Assembly: GCA_043798715.1 (NCBI GenBank)
Contig: JAZDOK010000100.1
Coordinates: forward strand, 211,598 to 275,597
Direction: 5' to 3'
From: JAZDOK01 sp043798715
Lineage (GTDB): Bacteria > Vulcanimicrobiota > JAZDOK01
DNA length: 64,000 nt
Part shown: one piece after another, positions 26,175 to 35,067 of the stretch
Position numbering within the stretch: position 1 is the first letter of the stretch
How the letters are laid out: each line of letters starts with the position of its first letter
The notes under the pieces: generated by a model
The model's database searches: none
Told to the model about the DNA's origin: nothing
The model's input: only the letters and a program-made list of their open reading frames with translations
Position numbers and translations under genes: made by a program

Positions 26175-28456
26175 CGGGCATCAACCTCCGCGATGTCCTC
26201 AGGCAGGATGGGCAGGCGCCTGGCCCGGTAACCCACCGCGTTGAAAATGGCGTTGGCCACGGCCGGAGCACTCGGGATGAGGGGAGTCTCGGCGAATCCC
26301 TTGGCTCCGAAGGGACCTCCGGAGTATGGTTTTTCAATCAGGATGACCTTGAATTCCGGGGCATCAAGGACGGTAGGGATGGTGTAAGTGGCCAGAGAGG
26401 AACTCAGGAGCCGCCCTTCCTTCATGACCATGTTTTCGTAGAGGGCGTAGCCTATTCCCTGGAGGGCGCCGCCTTCGATCTGGCCTTCGAGAGACTGCGG
26501 GTTTATCGCCCGTCCCACGTCATGGGCCGCCGTAAGCTTAAGAACCTGCACCGCTCCGCTCAGAAGATCCACTTCGACTTCGGCTATGTGAGTGGCGTAG
26601 GAGTAAATAAAATAGGCCTCGCCCTGGGACACTTCCTCATCCCAGGCGAGGGGCGGAGCGGTAAAATATCCCATGGTGGACAGGCAGACGTTTCTCAGGT
26701 AGCACTCCCTGGTCACCTTTTCAAAAGAGATCTCCCGGCCGCGGGCGGAATATCCATTCGGAAAGCCGTTCACCTCTTCCGGGGAGGCGCCCAGAAGGGA
26801 GGCGGCCACGGCGACAAGTTTTTCCCTGATCTCGCGGGCGGCGGCGATGACGGCATTGCCGGCCAAAAGCGTCGTCCTGGAGGCGACCGAGGGACCGCTG
26901 TCCGGAACAAATCCGGTGCTGGTCTCCAGCATCCGCACCCGGTCAGTCGTTACGCCGAGCGCCTCGGCGGCGATCTGGGTGAGGACGGTCAAGGCCCCCT
27001 GGCCCATGTCCACGTTGCCCACGGCCACATTGATGGTGCCGTCCTGCCAGACTTGCAGGTGCGCCCCGGCCTTGTCCAGAGCCCATCCTTTGGATCCCAG
27101 GCTGACCCCGTAGAAACTGGTGGCCACGCCTATTCCCCGCCGGACTCCTCCGGACTGCCGCGAAAACTCCTCCCGCTTTTTATCCCATCCGGAGGCCTCG
27201 CGGGCCTCCTCCAGGGTTTCCACCAGTCCCACGCTCTCGGTGAGCTTATGGCTGGTGGCGGTGAGGGAGCCCTCCCGAAGAGCGTTCTTGAGGCGCAATT
27301 CCATGGGATCCATCGAAAGCTCCGAGGCCAGCTCATCCATTAAGGACTCGGAGGCGAAGGCGACCTGGGGCTGGCCGAATCCCCGCATGGCGCCGGTTGG
27401 AAACTGGTTGGTATAGACGCCGATGGTATCAACACGGACGTGGGGAACGACGTAGGGGCCGGCCGCATGGACGTTCGTGCGGAACAGGACGACGGGGGAC
27501 AGTGAGTCATAGGCCCCGCAGTCGGCGTATATCGTGACCTCGATGGCGGTCAGGCGGCCGTCTTTTTTGGCTCCGATTTTATAGTCCATGATCATGGGGT
27601 GCCGCTTGCTGGTGGTGACGAGGTCCTCTTCCCTTGTCAGGACCATCTTTACCGGCCTGCCGGAGGCCACGGCGAGAAGGGCCGCCCTGGCGCAGACTTC
27701 CGAGGGAACGTCCTCCTTCCCTCCGAAGCCGCCCCCCATCACAACCTGAATGACCCGCACCTTGTTGTAGCCGATTCCAAGGCAGCGGGCCACGGCTTTC
27801 TGGACATAGAAGGGGCACTGTATGGAGCCATAGAGAGTCACCTCTCCATCGGGGCCGGGAACGGCGACAGCCCCCTGGGTCTCCAGGTAGACGTGTTCCT
27901 GGTGCTTCACCTCATAGCGCCGTTTAAGAACGACGTCGGCCTCGCGGAATCCCTCCTCCGTGTTGCCCTTGCGGAGCTTGAGGTGAAGGGCCTTGTTGCC
28001 TCCGGGGTGAATGGCCGGAACCCCTGCCTTTAAAGCGTCTTCCGGGTGGAAGACGCCGGGGAGAGCCTCATAATCAACTTTGATAAGCCTGGACGCCTTC
28101 TCGGCGGCCTCTCTGGACTCAGCCGCCACGAGGGCGATGCAGTCTCCGGCGTAACGCACTTTCTCATAAGCCAGAAGCGGCTGGCCTTCCTTTACGACTC
28201 CGATTTCATTTTTGCCGGGGATATCCCCGGCGGTGAGCACGCTGATGACGCCCGGCTGCCTCTGGGCCTCGCGCACGTCAACCGAGCGGATGAGGCCGTG
28301 GGGAGAGGAGCTGTAAAAGCCCTTGCCATAGAGCATTCCCGGGAAGACGAGATCGTCCGTATAGGCCGCTTTGCCCTCGGCCTTCAGGAGCCCGTCAACG
28401 CGCTCCAAGGGCTTTCCGATGCAGCTTTCCACGGACGGAGAGATGAGTATCGTCAT
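26171..28456 (-). CDS. Xanthine dehydrogenase family molybdopterin-binding subunit
   Basis: A 761-residue molybdenum hydroxylase large subunit (XdhA/CoxL-like). The N-terminal a/b hammerhead domain (GKPLERVDGLLKAEGKAAYTDD, read in parts) precedes the Moco-binding domain with GGGFGGKED, AMRGFGQPQ, and the C-terminal GAKGFAETP, whose Glu is the catalytic base of the family. These enzymes hydroxylate purines, aldehydes or aromatic N-heterocycles. Start at 28456 chosen for an AGGAGG site 8 bases upstream; the open frame extends further without conserved character. The usual FAD and [2Fe-2S] subunits are not adjacent, so partners must be elsewhere. Substrate unknown. Confidence 0.9.
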   Translation of the reverse strand: MTILISPSVESCIGKPLERVDGLLKAEGKAAYTDDLVFPGMLYGKGFYSSSPHGLIRSVDVREAQRQPGVISVLTAGDIPGKNEIGVVKEGQPLLAYEKVRYAGDCIALVAAESREAAEKASRLIKVDYEALPGVFHPEDALKAGVPAIHPGGNKALHLKLRKGNTEEGFREADVVLKRRYEVKHQEHVYLETQGAVAVPGPDGEVTLYGSIQCPFYVQKAVARCLGIGYNKVRVIQVVMGGGFGGKEDVPSEVCARAALLAVASGRPVKMVLTREEDLVTTSKRHPMIMDYKIGAKKDGRLTAIEVTIYADCGAYDSLSPVVLFRTNVHAAGPYVVPHVRVDTIGVYTNQFPTGAMRGFGQPQVAFASESLMDELASELSMDPMELRLKNALREGSLTATSHKLTESVGLVETLEEAREASGWDKKREEFSRQSGGVRRGIGVATSFYGVSLGSKGWALDKAGAHLQVWQDGTINVAVGNVDMGQGALTVLTQIAAEALGVTTDRVRMLETSTGFVPDSGPSVASRTTLLAGNAVIAAAREIREKLVAVAASLLGASPEEVNGFPNGYSARGREISFEKVTRECYLRNVCLSTMGYFTAPPLAWDEEVSQGEAYFIYSYATHIAEVEVDLLSGAVQVLKLTAAHDVGRAINPQSLEGQIEGGALQGIGYALYENMVMKEGRLLSSSLATYTIPTVLDAPEFKVILIEKPYSGGPFGAKGFAETPLIPSAPAVANAIFNAVGYRARRLPILPEDIAEVDAR

Positions 28457-28596
28457 AAGAAATCCTCCTGTTCTTTCCCCTTTTCGTTCGAGATTCGGAG
28501 CGTCTCTTCCTCCAGCATATTCTGTCTTGAATAACACCTCGAAAAAGACTGAGGTATGTGACGTCAGGCGATCATGCGATGGGCGTTCACCTCGCC

Positions 28597-28624
28597 TTGA
28601 CATCTCAAAGTGATATGCTATAAT
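28597..28624 (+). promoter_or_regulatory. Consensus sigma-70 promoter of the initiator tRNA
   Basis: Perfect TTGACA (28597-28602), 16-base spacer and perfect TATAAT (28619-28624). The start point would fall about 28631, a few bases before the tRNA. It overlaps no coding sequence. Confidence 0.85.
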
Positions 28625-28635
28625 CTAACGTACGG

Positions 28636-28712
<77 letters not shown>

Positions 28713-28737
28713 AAGCTGATAATTGACTTAATATAAA

Positions 28738-28775
28738 ACACAGGCGCCCTTTCGAGGGCGCCTGTGTCGCTTTTA
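28738..28775 (+). terminator. Rho-independent terminator after tRNA-fMet
   Basis: A perfect 13-base-pair hairpin (28738-28750 with 28755-28767) with a TTCG tetraloop, followed by CGCTTTTA. It lies 25 bases after the tRNA CCA end. The stem is symmetric and could also act against the convergent ABC operon. Confidence 0.88.
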
Positions 28776-28810
28776 TCCCGCATCTTTCCGCCGGCCAGAG
28801 GTGTAAGTAT

Positions 28811-29590
28811 TCAGGCCTCGGTGTCCCTGGGGACGACCTCCATCGAGGAGATGGTGAGGCAGGAGAGGAGCAGGAAGATGGCTCCGTAGCCAAGGAGGAA
28901 GGCGAAGGCCGCCCACTGGTACTCCGCCTGATAGAAAAGATCCTGAGGCCCGCCCCTCATAGGCGGATAGGGCAGGAGCTCGTGCAGGTGATAGAGTATT
29001 GTCAGGCGTTTGAAAAAGCCGGGGAGCCACCCGGCCATGTTCTCCCACCCGAAACCTATTAAAAATCCGGCCAGGTAAGGATTTTTTAAAGCCAGCCCGA
29101 GGAGGGAGAAGAGAGCCCCATACACCAGGATTCCCAGAACCGAGACCCCGGCGGCCGCCAGGAAATCCAGGATGCTTTGGCCTGAAAAATATGTCATGCG
29201 CAGACTCAAAGCATAGGTTCCGGCCTGTGAAAGGATAACCAGAACCGACAGAGCCGAAAAAGCGCCGGCGAACTTGGCCAGGAAGAGAAGCGACCGGGGC
29301 ACGGGACGCGTGAAGAGGTAGGGCAGCGTGCCGGAGTCCATCTCCGAAGAAATCAGGCTCACCCCCAGGTAGAGAGAGCTGAGAGGAATGAAAAATCCCA
29401 GGTAGTATCCCATCAGCACAAATTGATAGGGGTTGTAGGCGGCAAATCCGGTAACTCTGCCTTTTACAAATAAGGAGTAAAAAATCAGCATCGCCAGCCA
29501 GGGGAAGACGGCCAGGAAGATCAGGCCGCTTCGTGACGCGGCGTGGCGGGCCGTCCGCATGAAGATGGATCTCAGAGCCTCCTGATTCAC
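28811..29590 (-). CDS. ABC-2 type transporter permease
   Basis: A 259-residue membrane protein with six hydrophobic segments in the ABC-2 pattern, including LISSEMDSGTLPYLFTRPVPR, read in parts; the SEKxxGT/LP-like stretch and PVPRSLLFLAKF are typical of such permeases. Last gene of a minus-strand four-gene set (ATPase-permease-ATPase-permease, 32292 to 28811), 16 bases after the second ATPase. Substrate unknown; ABC-2 systems export polysaccharide, drugs, peptides or help assemble surface machinery. Confidence 0.85.
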   Translation of the reverse strand: MNQEALRSIFMRTARHAASRSGLIFLAVFPWLAMLIFYSLFVKGRVTGFAAYNPYQFVLMGYYLGFFIPLSSLYLGVSLISSEMDSGTLPYLFTRPVPRSLLFLAKFAGAFSALSVLVILSQAGTYALSLRMTYFSGQSILDFLAAAGVSVLGILVYGALFSLLGLALKNPYLAGFLIGFGWENMAGWLPGFFKRLTILYHLHELLPYPPMRGGPQDLFYQAEYQWAAFAFLLGYGAIFLLLSCLTISSMEVVPRDTEA

Positions 29591-29606
29591 TTTCCCCTCC
29601 TCCGCC

Positions 29607-30521
29607 TCATTTTACCAGGTACTCAAAGACGGCCGCAAGATTGTCGTCAAGCGGATTTATGATTTCAATTCCCAGGTTCCGCTTCGAGAGAAGGGCCGTC
29701 AGGTCACGGTAGAAGCGCCCGGCCTCGCTGACCTCCAGGGTGAGACCCCGCCCGTCCGGGCTGAAAGAGACGGAAAAGACGCAGGGCCAGGCGCTCAACT
29801 CCGCGCCCATGAGACGCGCATCGGCGCAGCGGAGAAAAATGCGCAGGGGGCGGCTGTGGATGGCCTCGCGTACTTCGAGAACTTCACCGGAGGCCAGGAT
29901 ACGCCCCTTGTCCAGGAGCAGAATCCGGGAGGTCATGGCCTCCACCTCGTGCAGGACGTGGGAGGAGACCAGGATATACTTCCCCGCTTCCCCCAGTTTC
30001 CTGATCAATTCAATCGTCTGGACCCGGCTCTTGGGATCCATCCCGTTCAAGGGCTCATCGAGCAGAATGACATCCGGATCATGCACCAGGGCCTGAGCGA
30101 TCTTGACCTTCTGGCGCATCCCCTTGCTCATGCGGCAAATCCTGTAATTAGCTTCCTCCAGCAGGGCGACTTCACGGCAGGTTTTCACGGCCCGCTCCAT
30201 GGCCTCAGCCGGGGAATAGCCCGAGAGCCGGGCCAGGTAGGCGACAAAGTCAAGGCCGGTCATCTCCTCGTAGAAATGATCGACGGAGGGGCAGTAGCCC
30301 AGAAGCCTTAACGCTTCCGGATTGGCAAATATAGATTTCCCTCCCAGAGTGATCGAGCCGGTGGAGGGGAGGAGCAGACCCGCGCAGATATTTAGGAGGG
30401 TGCTCTTCCCGGCTCCGTTCACCCCCAGAAGGCCGGTGACGCCGCTCTCAAGGTCGAGACTGACCCTGTTTAAACCCAGAACCAGGCCATACCAGCGCGA
30501 AACTTCCATGAGACTGATCAT
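29607..30521 (-). CDS. ABC transporter ATP-binding protein (ABC-2 system, second copy)
   Basis: A 304-residue ATPase. Walker A GVNGAGKST (near residue 37), Q-loop region LLGYCPSVDHFYEEMTG, signature RMSKGMRQKVKIAQAL (here MSKGM in place of LSGGQ), Walker B VILLDEPLNGMD, and switch His in LVSSHVLHE. A C-terminal extension of about 90 residues probably contacts the permease. The start at 30521 overlaps the upstream permease stop (ATGA); a longer frame from 30551 would overlap by 34 bases and lacks support. Pairs with the permease downstream. Confidence 0.9.
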   Translation of the reverse strand: MISLMEVSRWYGLVLGLNRVSLDLESGVTGLLGVNGAGKSTLLNICAGLLLPSTGSITLGGKSIFANPEALRLLGYCPSVDHFYEEMTGLDFVAYLARLSGYSPAEAMERAVKTCREVALLEEANYRICRMSKGMRQKVKIAQALVHDPDVILLDEPLNGMDPKSRVQTIELIRKLGEAGKYILVSSHVLHEVEAMTSRILLLDKGRILASGEVLEVREAIHSRPLRIFLRCADARLMGAELSAWPCVFSVSFSPDGRGLTLEVSEAGRFYRDLTALLSKRNLGIEIINPLDDNLAAVFEYLVK

Positions 30522-31363
30522 CGAAGCAGCCTCTTCCGCGAAAAATTCCACCAGAGAAGGCCCAGACTCGCTGCCGTTAAAACGGCGAAATAAATCATGC
30601 TGTGACTGAAAGAGACCTTTAACATCTCATCCGCTCCCAGGCAATGTGAGGCCAGAGCGGACATCTCCAGAAGAATGCCGAAAATGGATACCCAGGGATT
30701 ATTCCCCAACGCCCCGAGAAGCGCCCCGGCAGTCGTCCCGAAAAATAGAATTCCGATGAGGAGAAGCCCGGTGAGCCTGGGAGAAGAACTGAGCGATGAG
30801 AGGGCCAGAACAAAGAGGACCAGGCTTCCGACGCCGACGACGGTGTAGAGAAGCGAGCCCCAAAGGACGCGAAAATGCTGGATGAAAAAGGAAAAATCTC
30901 CCGTGATTCCCACGTGAAGGAGCACCATGAGCCAGACCGGAAGAAGAGTGAAAAGAAGAAAAAATCCCGCCAGCGAGAAACCCTTGGCCCAGAGATACTG
31001 GACGGGGCTGAGCGCCCGCCCCAGAAAAACCTCGATGGTCCTGTCCCTCCGATCCCGCGCCACCAGGCCGGAGCCGACCCAGATTGAAAGAAAGGCCATC
31101 ATGAAGTCCTGCCACGGATTGGCCAGGAGAAAGGCGGCCACTTTCTCATCAAATACGGGCACATTGCCCATGACCTTGAAATGAAGCAGCACCTGCGAAA
31201 TTGCGGCCAGAGCCCAGGGAAGGATTGCCAGTGCCATGAAGAAGAAAAAAAGCCGACTGTTCAGGAAGGGTGCGATCTCCTCCCGCCAGAGCGGCACCCA
31301 GCGCCACCAGAGCGGGAGGCGCTCCCCCTGGTAGGTCTCATATCCCTGATGGTAAACAGGCAT
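30518..31363 (-). CDS. ABC-2 type transporter permease
   Basis: A 281-residue membrane protein with about six helices, starting MPVYHQGYETYQGERLP, an opening typical for ABC-2 permeases of this operon type, with VARDRRDRTIEVFLGRALSP in the first cytoplasmic loop (read in parts). It follows the first ATPase by 5 bases and overlaps the second by 4, so all four genes form one transcript. The two halves of the operon probably make either one heterologous complex or two related exporters. Confidence 0.86.
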   Translation of the reverse strand: MPVYHQGYETYQGERLPLWWRWVPLWREEIAPFLNSRLFFFFMALAILPWALAAISQVLLHFKVMGNVPVFDEKVAAFLLANPWQDFMMAFLSIWVGSGLVARDRRDRTIEVFLGRALSPVQYLWAKGFSLAGFFLLFTLLPVWLMVLLHVGITGDFSFFIQHFRVLWGSLLYTVVGVGSLVLFVLALSSLSSSPRLTGLLLIGILFFGTTAGALLGALGNNPWVSIFGILLEMSALASHCLGADEMLKVSFSHSMIYFAVLTAASLGLLWWNFSRKRLLR

Positions 31364-31368
31364 TTTCC

Positions 31369-32292
31369 CTAGTTCCCCCTGGCGATCATACCGAGATAGG
31401 CATCTTCGAGAGAGGATTCCTCACGGACCAGCCGGTGAATGGAGCCATCCAGTGCTGCGGCCAGGCTGAAGAGTTCCCGGGCTCCCGCGTCCGGCGGAAG
31501 TACGAGGTGCACCAGGCTCTCATGTCCCGGTTTGGCCTCCCACCCGGCTCCGGCGCAGGCGGCCAGAAAATTTTCCCGCTCACCCTGCCACTGGACGATG
31601 AAGTGGCGCTCTTCCGCCACCTTCAGATTTTCGATGGGTTCGGACGCAAGCACCTGCCCCCGGTTCAGGATAACGACCGTGGAACAGATCGCTTCGACAT
31701 CTTTGAGAATGTGAGTCGAAAAGAGGATGGTTTTACCTGCTCTAACCAGGTCCCGGCAAAGCTCCAGGACCTCCTCGCGTCCCGCCGGATCCATCCCGGC
31801 CGTGGGTTCGTCCAGAAAGACGATGGCCGGATCATGAACCAGCGCGACTGCGAATTTGAGCCGCTGCTGCATACCGGTGGAATAGGTCTGGGCATCCCGG
31901 TAGCGACTCTCCCCGAGCCCCACATAATTGAGCATTTCGTGAGCCCGTTCGATGGCGCGCCTTCGGGGAAGTCCCGACATCTCCCCCAGGAAGGAGACCC
32001 AGCCGATGCCGGAGATGCCGGCCCTGAGCCCCTCCCGCTCGGGGACGTAGCCGATCCGATCCCGTATACCCTCCCCCAGAAGGCGGGAATCCTCTCCCAT
32101 GAAGCGGAAACTCCCGGAGGAAGGGGGCATCAGGTTAAGGAGTACCTTTATCAGTGTGGATTTACCCGCTCCGTTGGGCCCCAGAAGCCCCACCGCCCCA
32201 CCCATGACTTCAAAGGTGACGCCCCTGAGCGCCTGCAACTTCCCGTAGTCGGCGCACAAATCCTTAACCGAGAGAACGGCCTGTTTATCCAT
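31369..32292 (-). CDS. ABC transporter ATP-binding protein (ABC-2 system, first copy)
   Basis: A 307-residue ATPase: Walker A GPNGAGKST, Q-loop IGYVPEREGL, signature YSTGMQQRLKFAVAL (STGMQ in place of SGGQ), Walker B IVFLDEPTAGMD, switch His in LFSTHILKD. The start at 32292 (MDKQAVLSVKDL) is chosen because the family fold begins there; the frame is open for about 100 further codons upstream but that stretch has no domain character and would run into the divergent radical SAM gene. First gene of the operon. Divergent from amrS with a 91-base gap holding both promoters. Confidence 0.9.
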   Translation of the reverse strand: MDKQAVLSVKDLCADYGKLQALRGVTFEVMGGAVGLLGPNGAGKSTLIKVLLNLMPPSSGSFRFMGEDSRLLGEGIRDRIGYVPEREGLRAGISGIGWVSFLGEMSGLPRRRAIERAHEMLNYVGLGESRYRDAQTYSTGMQQRLKFAVALVHDPAIVFLDEPTAGMDPAGREEVLELCRDLVRAGKTILFSTHILKDVEAICSTVVILNRGQVLASEPIENLKVAEERHFIVQWQGERENFLAACAGAGWEAKPGHESLVHLVLPPDAGARELFSLAAALDGSIHRLVREESSLEDAYLGMIARGN

Positions 32293-32383
32293 TGCGCCTA
32301 TTTTATCACATCGTGAAAACATAAGGCAAGGGCGGCAGGGAAGGGAGGCTGAGTGGGAGAAGATAAGCAAGAGGAGATCAACC

Positions 32384-33511
32384 ATGCAGAGTAATATTCT
32401 TGCGAGCCTCAGGGGGCTCTTTTTCCCGGTGGTCTTTCTGCTCCTTACCTCTTCTTTATGCTCCGCCAGGGATGAGGCGCTCCCCCTCCACCCGGCCCGC
32501 TTCTTTAAAAGCATTCCCGGGGGACGCGTACAATGCCGGCTCTGCCCCCGCCGGTGCCTTCTGGAGGAAGGACAGCGGGGCGCCTGCACCGTGCGAAAAA
32601 ACGTCGGGGGGAGCCTCTACTCGCTGGTCTGGGGCCTGCCCTGCGCCGTCAACGTGGACCCGATAGAAAAAAAGCCCTTCTTTCACTTCCTTCCGGGCAC
32701 ACTGACCTTCTCCATCTCCACCGCCGGCTGCAATATGCGCTGTATCTTCTGCCAGAACTGGCAGATCTCCCAGAAGAGCCCGGAGGAGACTAAGAACTGC
32801 TCCTTGCCCCCGGTCGAGGTCGTGAAAGCCGCAAAAAAATCAGGCTGCCGATCCATCGCCTACACTTACACCGAGCCCGCAGTCTATTACGAGTACATGC
32901 TGGATACCGCCCGCGAAGCCAGGAAAGCCGGAATCTTAAACGTGATGCACTCCTGCGGCTACATCAACCCGGAGCCGCTCAGGGAATTGTGCCGCTACCT
33001 CGACGCCGCCGATATCGATCTTAAGTCCATAGATCAGCAATTCTACTCCACCCTCACCATGGGAGACGTGGCCCCGGTTCTTGAGTGCCTGAAAATCCTC
33101 AAAAAGGAAGGCGTCTGGACCGAGATCACCAACCTCGTTATTCCGGGTCAGAACGACGACCCCGTCACGATAAAAAAAATGTGCCGCTGGATCCGGGAGA
33201 ACCTGGGCCCGGACGTGCCGCTCCATTTTTCCCGCTTCCACCCGATGTACCGGCTGAATAATCTGCCTCCGACCTCTTTCGATACGCTTGAATTGGCCCG
33301 CCGGATCGCCCTCCGGGAGGGACTTCACTTCGTCTACATCGGGAATGTGCCGGGCAATACCGCCGAAAATACCCTCTGCCCCGAATGCGGCAAACTACTC
33401 ATAGAGCGGAAGGGCTTTGAGATCCTTAAGAATGAAATCTCCGGGGGAAAATGCAAATACTGCGGCCGGAAGATCCCCGGAATTTTTCGGGAGGAGGACT
33501 TGAGAAAATGA
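32384..33511 (+). CDS. amrS: AmmeMemoRadiSam system radical SAM enzyme, with N-terminal export signal
   Basis: A 375-residue radical SAM protein of the AmrS/PflA-like family, one of three components of the AmmeMemoRadiSam system, whose reaction is unknown. After an N-terminal hydrophobic stretch (LRGLFFPVVFLLLTSSLCSA, about 9-28) that looks like a signal peptide comes the family cysteine cluster (CRLCPRRC, about 51-58, and GAC), the SAM cluster motif CNMRCIFC (about 117-124) and a rubredoxin-like C-terminal pair (CPEC, CKYC). The start at 32384 has GAGGAG 8 bases upstream, so the signal appears genuine; a later start would lose only the signal. Overlaps the next gene by 4 bases (ATGA). Confidence 0.9.
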   Translation: MQSNILASLRGLFFPVVFLLLTSSLCSARDEALPLHPARFFKSIPGGRVQCRLCPRRCLLEEGQRGACTVRKNVGGSLYSLVWGLPCAVNVDPIEKKPFFHFLPGTLTFSISTAGCNMRCIFCQNWQISQKSPEETKNCSLPPVEVVKAAKKSGCRSIAYTYTEPAVYYEYMLDTAREARKAGILNVMHSCGYINPEPLRELCRYLDAADIDLKSIDQQFYSTLTMGDVAPVLECLKILKKEGVWTEITNLVIPGQNDDPVTIKKMCRWIRENLGPDVPLHFSRFHPMYRLNNLPPTSFDTLELARRIALREGLHFVYIGNVPGNTAENTLCPECGKLLIERKGFEILKNEISGGKCKYCGRKIPGIFREEDLRK

Positions 33512-35067
33512 GACGCACCACATTTTGCACACTGGCGATCATCCTGATCCTGCTTACCTGTTCCTGCTCAAGCCGGGCCGGGGACAGGAAGGCGAACGAG
33601 ACAAAGGAGGCAAAAAAGATGAAGGCCGAAAATAAAGTTAGAAAACCGGCGGTCAACGGAATGTTCTACCCGGGAAGTCCCAAGGAGCTCTCCTCCCAGG
33701 TGGATAAGTACCTCAGGAACGCCGAGGGGGAGAAAAGATCGGAGGTGCCACGGATCCTCATCGTTCCCCATGCGGGATACCCCTACTCGGCCCAGGTGGC
33801 CGCCTACAGCTTCATCCAACTGAAGGGAAGTGCGATCAGTACAGTCTTTCTGCTCGGCCCCTCGCACCGCGCCTATTTTTCGGGCGTGGCCGCGGACGAC
33901 TCCGACGCCTGGGAGACCCCTCTGGGAAATGTCTCTCTCGACCGTGAAAAACTCGCGCTCCTGATGAAAAAAGATCCTGATATCGCCATCATTCCCGAAG
34001 CCCATGCGGCCGAACATTCGCTGGAGGTGCAGGTGCCTTTCCTTCAGAAAGTCCTCCCGGGCGCTTCCATAATCCCCCTGGAAATGCTGGATCCGGATCC
34101 CAAAACCTGCGGCAATCTGGCCTCCGCCATCGCCCCGATATTGAAAGAAAATCCCCGCGCGGTTCTTATCGCCAGCTCGGATCTCTCCCACTACTACCCC
34201 TACGATCAGGCCGTAAGGAAGGACAATCTGTTCCTTTCGGCAGTCGAAAAAATGGCGGTAAAAGACTTCCCTGGAAAAATCCAGAATAAGGAGTTCGAGG
34301 CCTGCGGCTCGGCCCCCGTCTTAACCGCGCTTATGACGGCCGAAAAGCTGGGAGCGAATGAGGTGAGGGTCCTCAAATACGCCAATTCCGGTGATGTCAC
34401 CGGCGACAAGTCCCGGGTGGTCGGATACGCCGCTGTCGCCTTCTATGGCCGCGAAGAGGCCAAAGTTCCCGGGGCTGAAAAAGAAGAAGCTTCGCCGGCC
34501 CACCACGTGGTTCCCGAGGGGGTGGAACTTCTCTCGAAGGAGGAGCAGGCCTTCCTGCTCAAGGTAGCCCGGGAGACCCTGGAGGCGCACGTTCGGGGGA
34601 ACAAAATTCCCGCCTTTTCCCCTCAGACTCCCAGGCTCTCTAAAAAAATGGGGGTCTTCGTGACCCTCACCAAAAATGGCGACCTGCGCGGCTGCATCGG
34701 CTACATCCAGGGCATAGCGCCCCTCTTCGAGGCCGTCTCCCAGATGGCCGTCCAGGCTGCCAGCCACGATCCCCGCTTCAGTCCGGTGCGGCCGGAGGAA
34801 CTGAAAGACATCCACATAGAGATCTCCGCCCTCTCGGAGCTCAAGGAGATCAAGGACGTCAACCTGATCAAGGTCGGCACCCATGGCATCATCATCAAGA
34901 GAGGTTTTTCACAGGGTCTGCTTCTTCCTCAAGTAGCGACGGAATACGGATGGGGCCGGGATGAGTTTCTTAAGCACACCTGCCTGAAGGCGGGCCTCCC
35001 GCCTGAGACCTGGAAGGAGCCCGGGACCCAGATCGTCATCTTCTCGGCGCTGGTCTTCGGAGAATAG
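33508..35067 (+). CDS. AmmeMemoRadiSam B-A fusion: Memo-like + AMMECR1 domain lipoprotein
   Basis: A 519-residue fusion of the two partners of AmrS. An N-terminal lipoprotein signal (LAIILILLTCSC, Cys about 18-20) is followed by the Memo-like (AmrB) domain (about 40-310: GMFYPGSP, VPHAGYPYSAQVAA, LLGPSHRAYF, AEHSLEVQVPFLQ, ASSDLSHYY) with the His and Asp/Glu positions that bind metal in Memo homologues. The AMMECR1 (AmrA) domain follows (about 335-519: FVTLTKNGDLRGCIGY with the LRGCIG motif, DPRFSPV). Its ATG overlaps the amrS stop, with GAGGAGG 10 bases upstream. The last 32 bases overlap the convergent gene at 35036. Confidence 0.92.
   Translation: MRRTTFCTLAIILILLTCSCSSRAGDRKANETKEAKKMKAENKVRKPAVNGMFYPGSPKELSSQVDKYLRNAEGEKRSEVPRILIVPHAGYPYSAQVAAYSFIQLKGSAISTVFLLGPSHRAYFSGVAADDSDAWETPLGNVSLDREKLALLMKKDPDIAIIPEAHAAEHSLEVQVPFLQKVLPGASIIPLEMLDPDPKTCGNLASAIAPILKENPRAVLIASSDLSHYYPYDQAVRKDNLFLSAVEKMAVKDFPGKIQNKEFEACGSAPVLTALMTAEKLGANEVRVLKYANSGDVTGDKSRVVGYAAVAFYGREEAKVPGAEKEEASPAHHVVPEGVELLSKEEQAFLLKVARETLEAHVRGNKIPAFSPQTPRLSKKMGVFVTLTKNGDLRGCIGYIQGIAPLFEAVSQMAVQAASHDPRFSPVRPEELKDIHIEISALSELKEIKDVNLIKVGTHGIIIKRGFSQGLLLPQVATEYGWGRDEFLKHTCLKAGLPPETWKEPGTQIVIFSALVFGE

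Noticed and set aside
28457..28603. Longer N-terminus for the molybdopterin subunit
   Set aside because: No ribosome site upstream, sequence without family character, and AGGAGG precedes the Met at 28456.
32293..32589. Long N-terminal extension of the first ABC ATPase
   Set aside because: Arg/Ser-rich non-conserved sequence overlapping the divergent amrS gene; the ATPase fold starts at MDKQAVL.
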